DNA of 64,000 bases from Corylus avellana (Eukaryota > Streptophyta > Magnoliopsida > Fagales > Betulaceae). A program made the translations under genes and the position numbers. How positions within the stretch are numbered: the stretch's first letter is position 1; each line of letters starts with the position of its first letter. The notes beneath the pieces are model-generated. The model was given only the letters and a program-made list of their open reading frames with translations. It had not been told where the DNA came from and did not search any database. This document shows positions 59,451 through 64,000 of the stretch, in pieces. Location: positions 8,171,410 to 8,235,409 of the forward strand of contig NC_081549.1 in NCBI RefSeq assembly GCF_901000735.1, read 5' to 3'.

Positions 59451-60543
59451 CCTCACCCTCCCATATCGTTCCGCCATATTTCAACTTCTAGCTCTGCCAC
59501 TCTTGAGCCACAACCAACATATGACGTCGCTGCCGCCGCCGCCGCCGAGGAACACCAATATTTACTTCCAAATCGTGCGACGCCGCCCATAGAAGTACAG
59601 ACCAGTGGAAGAACACCTTCTGTAAGTTCTAAACAATATAAGCCTTGAGTACTCTCCCGTAGTAACTGCACTAACTCGCTCTAGAGAAAATTAGGCAAAA
59701 CCATGCCACGAATTCTAAATATGTTCAGGGACTCATTACATCTTGTGATGGATATAAGGCACACAATAAACATGCGCACAAATTTTTGGGTTTTTGCAAT
59801 TCTGTTTTCATGTGCTCCTCCTTGTTATTCTTCTCGTTTTATCATGTATGATGAAAAAAAAAAAAAAAACTATTAGCTCTCACATGTATAGTGGTTGCAA
59901 GATAATGCCTTTTTGAGATGGGTTGGTGTTCTTGGGTGCTCTAGGCTCCGTTTGACGAGCGATTTTAGGCAACGGAGATGGCATTGGCATTGTTCACACG
60001 AATGACATCCTGCAGATCGTACATCAGAAGCCATCCCATTGTTCGGCAAAAAAACGTGAAAAGCAGCGCTAGGGGTTTGAAGCCTTTCTCCCCCCTTTTA
60101 CCAAAATGCCCCTGCAATACCGTGACCTGCATATTTCACATTGGCGCTTCAGTTTCTTTAGTGCATTTGTCCTTGAGCTCTCACTCGTTCCTTTCTTCTT
60201 CACTGCCTTCTTCTCCAACGTCACTGACCAACCGTGCGTGTGGATCCCCCTAACGCCTTCTTTTTCCTCCGTGACCCAGCGACGGCGAAGACCTTCAACC
60301 ACAGCGCCACTCACTAGAGCCCGGACTCGGGTGATTTTCTTGAGACAAAAGATTTTAGATCCGTTGAACTGTTGTTTGTAGTTTTGCAAATTTGTAAGTT
60401 TTTGAACTGTTTGGTGTCTATTGATTTTGTTTGGTGTCCGTTGATTTTGTTTGGTGTCTGCTATTGTGTGCATACTGTTTGGACTCAGGTGATTTCTGTT
60501 TGGTAATGCTGTTGGTGTCTGCTGTTGTGATGAGGGTTTTATA
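59451..60543. other. Unassigned intergenic stretch
   Basis: (GCC)5 at about 59532. A small repeat TTTGGTGTC(T/C)(A/G)TTGATTTTG occurs three times at 60409-60460. The short ORFs have no recognised motifs. Confidence 0.35.
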
Positions 60544-60681
60544 GGTGAAAGAGCCAAGGTTTTGGGTAATATAAGAATTGGTGAAGGGGCTAAAATAGGT
60601 GCAGGGTCAGTGGTTCTGAAGGATGTGGCTCCTAAGACTACTAATGTTGGAAATCCAGCTAGATTGGTTGGAGAAAAATAG
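60544..60681 (+). pseudogene. Serine acetyltransferase C-terminal fragment
   Basis: One exon-like piece preceded by TTTTATAG. It reads GERAKVLGNIRIGEGAKIGA, then GSVVLKDVAPKTTNVGNPAR and LVGEK-stop. These are hexapeptide (left-handed beta-helix) repeats plus the NPA(R)LVG end of plant serine acetyltransferases, which make O-acetylserine for cysteine synthesis. The catalytic N-terminal part is absent, and the C-terminal tail used for binding O-acetylserine lyase is lost after LVGEK. A fragment, not a working gene. Confidence 0.75.
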
Positions 60682-61090
60682 AAACCTGCAGTGATTTCAG
60701 CTAGATTGGCTGCCAGGAGAGCCACAGTCTTATCCTCATTCCCCTCACACAAAAGCCCCACTACCGGACAAATATCGTTAACACAATAAAGAGCCCAATC
60801 CAAGGGAGTGCCGGGAGGAAAAATACCTAGAGGGGAAGGAAAATCCCCATGCTTCCCATCATCCCTCACAACTAGCTGACGATGAAGCCAGACCATCCTC
60901 CCTATTATCCATCACTACGCAATCTGCCAGAGGAGACTGATCAGCCGGCAATATCTGGGAACAACTTAAACCCAGCTCAACCAAACAGCAACGATCCGCA
61001 GCAGAGGAAGTTGGGTTGAGAAACCCCCGATGAAGAAGACCCCTCGCCCAAGGGGGATTCTTGACAGCAATTACAAGAGGAGTCATAGAC
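60682..61090 (-). mobile_element. LINE ORF1-like fragment
   Basis: The minus-strand frame TPLVIAVKNPPWARGLLHRG followed by FLNPTSSAADRC has the style of the LINE ORF1 Ser/Pro-rich region (there [18 protein letters not shown]). The neighbouring 275-aa minus ORF is mostly the antisense of the serine acetyltransferase piece. Modest support. Confidence 0.4.
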
Positions 61091-61809
61091 TAATCACTAG
61101 CGAATGTTTTTGGTGGAAACATTCCTTAATGTCACTAGAGGGGGCAACACACTGTCTTTGTGTATGGAAATCATATTTACACTCTAATTTTCCTGTTGCA
61201 CCACAAGTCTATGAAAATTTGACCACTAGGTATTAGTGACTTAAGGTAAACCTCTTACTAGAGAGGTTGAGAAGTATAGTAATGCGACATGTCAACTGAC
61301 TTACATATGTTGCTAATGTAAAACAAAAGTGTTGTCCTTTGGAAGATGGAGCAATGAAAAATAGATGAAGAAGATAGTCTAAAGAACTACTAAACAAAGG
61401 TTGTATAGGGACATTACTGAGGATTTCCTTGGGCATTATTATTATTTAATTCAGGCCAAGAAATATTTTGAAACATGTGACTTAATTTAGGATGAGACAA
61501 TGGAATGGGGACTGTGAGACTTGGCCCAACTTGGTAAGGCTAGGATGATTATGATGAGAGGCAGTGTCATCAGTTTTTCTTCTCCTTCGTTTCCTGAAAG
61601 TCCCTTCTTGCAATATCTCAGGGTAATGTCCAATCTTACAAGTTGAAAACAGTTCTCTTTGATGTTGCTACCAAGTTTGCGCTTCTATTAATTTTCAAAT
61701 AGTTGTTTACTAAGTGGTTTTTATACTTTGATATTAAATTGACTCTTCATTGGTGTGATATCATCCCCATTTTGAAGTTCTGATTTTAATCTTCACATTG
61801 AGTATGCAG
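61091..61809. other. Unassigned stretch before the NOL10-like exons
   Basis: No recognised coding segment. A stretch at 61558-61622 ending CTCAGG/GTAATG could be an exon but does not match the expected NOL10 segment. Confidence 0.3.
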
Positions 61810-62076
61810 GTGCTGATCTATGATTTGCGTTCATCTTATCCTATGCGAGTTAAGAATCTCTTGTGAGTCTACTTGCTTAGCATGGTTATTGTGTTTGTAT
61901 TCCAATGCGTTTGATATTTCTTTGCTAAAACTAATTTCTTGCTGAAAACCTTGTCATTGTTCTATAGGAATGACAGCCCGATATTGGACATCAAGTGGCA
62001 TCGTACTCTGAATTCTGAACAACCAAAGTTAATCGCCACTAACAAGAATGTTGTTAGAATATGGGATCCTGAAACA
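61810..62076 (+). pseudogene. NOL10/EDA7-like WD40 protein, two-exon fragment
   Basis: Exon 61810-61862 gives VLIYDLRSSYPMRVKNLL; exon 61968-62076 gives NDSPILDIKWHRTLNSEQPK and then LIATNKNVVRIWDPET. Splice sites are GT-AG and phases match (TT/G). This is the WD40 section of NOL10-type nucleolar proteins (Enp2 in yeast, EDA7 in Arabidopsis), which act in small-subunit ribosome assembly. No earlier or later exons were found within the window, so it is probably a captured or left-over fragment. Confidence 0.75.
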
Positions 62077-62604
62077 GTAAGAAGTTTTTCCTCTTATAGA
62101 AAAGGATATTTTTCAAACTTGTTTTCTTTGATCAATGGCTTAAGAAATCTCTTTGATATTCAGTACCCTTTTCTCGTTGCTGGTCTGTTGGAAGATGGGA
62201 AGATTGTTTTCTGACTCATTAAATCTGAGTGACTATTAAGCTGTCAAACAGGACAGAACTTAAACCTGTTTCTGAGAGTCGATATTCCTTTTTTTTTTTT
62301 TAATTCTTAAAAAAAGAAAAAAAATTCTATCTCTATAATAGTTGACTCTAAATTTAGATTTGATTGCATCTTTCACGTCCTAATATAAGGTTATGTGCAT
62401 CAAAGTTTTGGAATAAGCATGGGAATATGATGACTCTTCTTTTAGACTGAATTAGTCTTTCAAGTTTGTTTTAAGAACTTTTCAGAGTTTATATTGGTAA
62501 TCTTCTCAGTTGTTTTGAATTAGTCTTACGTTTTTATAGAACTTTGATTTTGACATGTTATAATTTGAGTTTATATAAATGATTTTCTTTTCTTTTTTGT
62601 TTAG
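62077..62604. other. AT-rich non-coding stretch
   Basis: No supported feature; the expected next NOL10 exon is absent here. Confidence 0.4.
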
Positions 62605-62690
62605 GTGTTTCTCTTGTATACGTTCTGTGTACTTGGGTGCTCCAATTGGTTTTTAATGAAATTTATTTACTTATCAAAAAAAGTTTACAT
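62605..62690 (+). mobile_element. LINE 3' end fragment
   Basis: CTCTTGTATACGTTCTGTGTACTTGGG then AATGAAATTTATTTACTTATCAAAAAAA: the standard plant L1 3' terminus, 5' truncated to less than 100 bp. Confidence 0.75.
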
Positions 62691-63640
62691 AAATGATAAA
62701 TATGGATGTTAGTCCTCCACCATCGGCTACATTGATGCACTTTTGGCAGTAAACGGCTCATTGGAAATTTGAACTTGCAGCAGTTGTTGACCAACTGTAT
62801 GCAGCTGGATATAAAATGTGGAAATCAAAAATGGAATGTGAATTTCTTTTACACAAATTGCTATCTTTGTACTATTATTGAGATGAAGGAAGGGAGGTAA
62901 GGGTACTAAGATTTCCTTTGAATTGAAAGTGGAAAGCTCACAAGTAAGAGCAAGGAATACCTAGAAAACCCCAAAAAACCAGACAACAGCAGAAGGAAGG
63001 ACGTATTACAACAAGATGAGCAGACTTCGATCAAAATATGATTAGCTATAATTCTCTCTCTGATAGAAAGTGAGCCTTCAAAATTTTTCAGTGATGCACC
63101 CAAGAAAATCAAGAATTTTCCCAGAGTTAGGGATCAGCTAAAGTGGTAATAAATTGCATTTCTCTTTACCTGAAAAGCATGGACAAAAGTTCAGTTTAAT
63201 GATCTGGAGAAATAAAGTTGAGGCCCTCCTTTTTTAGGACACTTTCATAATTTAGCCATGTGAACTGAAATGGGAAGATTTATGGATGAGCATTGGATTT
63301 GTTGAGGAATATGACCCAAATTCCCTAGGGACATGGGAGGACATATGCCTTGAACTTTTGTTTTTGTTTTTGGGTTTTTTTTTTTTTTTTTTGCACGTTT
63401 GAATGCAAGAGGGAAAAATAGTTATCTAAAAAATAGACTCTAATAATATGTAGTTGTCCTTGAAGATCCTTCTGCTTCCATTCTAAAGCACTAGAGTAAA
63501 CCACAATACAACCTCGATTGGACTAAAACATAGAAAATATAATTGATAAGCGCCGAATGTTGCACATTCAAGCCTCTTAATTTACATATGTTAATTCTTT
63601 AGCATTGTTATTTGTTTGATTTTGTTTTGTTTTTGTGTTT
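62691..63640. other. Unassigned intergenic stretch
   Basis: A short frame at 62755-62880 (DQLYAAGYKMWKSKMECEFL) has no recognised family. A T run lies at 63375-63393. Confidence 0.3.
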
Positions 63641-64000
63641 CAGGTCTTATTTGACAAGCCATTGAAAATTGGGTTTAAAAGGGCAAAAAGCTGGACATTT
63701 TAGATCTAGGATCGAGCGCAGCTACTCCTGAGTGCGCTCGAGCATATGCGGCCAAGGATCGAGCGCACTCGGGCGTGTATTGCACGGCAGCAATCCTTTT
63801 CTAGCGTGGATTTGGTTTTCAGTTTTTCAATTGGACTGGGAGACTGACCTTCGATTTTTTGAGGGTTTCTAGGGTTTTTAGGGTTTTCCTAATCCCTATA
63901 AATAGGACTCTAAACATTGTAAACAGACACACCGCCTTCTACAGTTTAAATTTCAGTAAATTGTCTATGAAGCTTAGAAGATCTTGAGCGACTAAACCCA
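63641..64000 (+). repeat. LTR-like repeat, continuing past the window end
   Basis: Several GGATCGAGCGCA(G/C) and GCGCTCGAGC motifs at 63710-63775, then CCTATAAATAGGACTC (TATA box, 63894-63909) and a CT/AC-rich start region. It looks like an LTR U3-R. No partner is visible. Confidence 0.4.

Noticed and set aside
60069..60896. 275-aa minus-strand ORF
   Set aside because: Its middle is the antisense of the serine acetyltransferase fragment and the rest is mixed repeat sequence; no domain seen.

Overview
The window is nuclear DNA of a flowering plant, most likely a woody eudicot (inference). It has many GT-AG introns, plant-type Ty3/gypsy, Ty1/copia, L1-type LINE, hAT, Mutator-like, PIF/Harbinger and TRIM elements, and a plant KIN-7 kinesin. 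There are no operons, rRNA, tRNA or CRISPR arrays. N-runs at 13171-13190, 28007-28106 and 42378-42528 show that this is a gapped draft assembly.

Region 1 (1-14735) is one decayed Ty3/gypsy element on the minus strand. Its 5' LTR and primer-binding site lie near 13.9-14.7 kb. Gag, protease, reverse transcriptase, RNase H and integrase run leftward to about 2.56 kb, followed by tandem repeats and an intron-containing coiled-coil ORF on the opposite strand at 1-1509. A second RNase H of the RVT_3 type, the tandem repeats and the antisense ORF suggest the Tat lineage. Two later insertions sit inside it, each with a perfect target-site duplication: a 1749-bp solo LTR in integrase (3360-5108, AAACC) and a 4.0-kb hAT transposon in gag (9311-13312, CATAAGAT).

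Region 2 (14736-17069) holds hAT-like and LTR-like repeat debris, then the promoter-proximal region of the host gene, with an E2F-like site.

Region 3 (17070-55526, plus strand) is the one host gene that looks complete: a kinesin-like protein of the KIN-7O/CENP-E type. I could assemble 33 exons with consistent phases, encoding 1322 aa: an N-terminal motor followed by a very long coiled coil. The gene covers 38.5 kb because its introns are packed with transposons: an L1 with a 734-aa ORF1, Mutator-type foldback MITEs, hAT elements, PIF/Harbinger, TRIM, SINE, and copia and gypsy fragments. Exons 10-13 occur twice (25950-26735 and 32262-33047) within a roughly 6.3-kb duplication that has an N-gap at its seam. 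One part of the duplication looks identical and another is a few percent diverged, which points to two haplotypes laid end to end; a real in-frame duplication is the alternative.

Region 4 (55527-64000) is intergenic. It holds LTR and LINE remnants, MITE ends, and two host-gene fragments about 1.1 kb apart: the C-terminus of a serine acetyltransferase and two exons of a NOL10/EDA7-type WD40 nucleolar protein.

I found no convincing new biological system. The points most worth a second look are the exon-block duplication, the antisense ORF of the Tat-like element, the gene-fragment cluster, and the layered insertions dated by target-site duplications.
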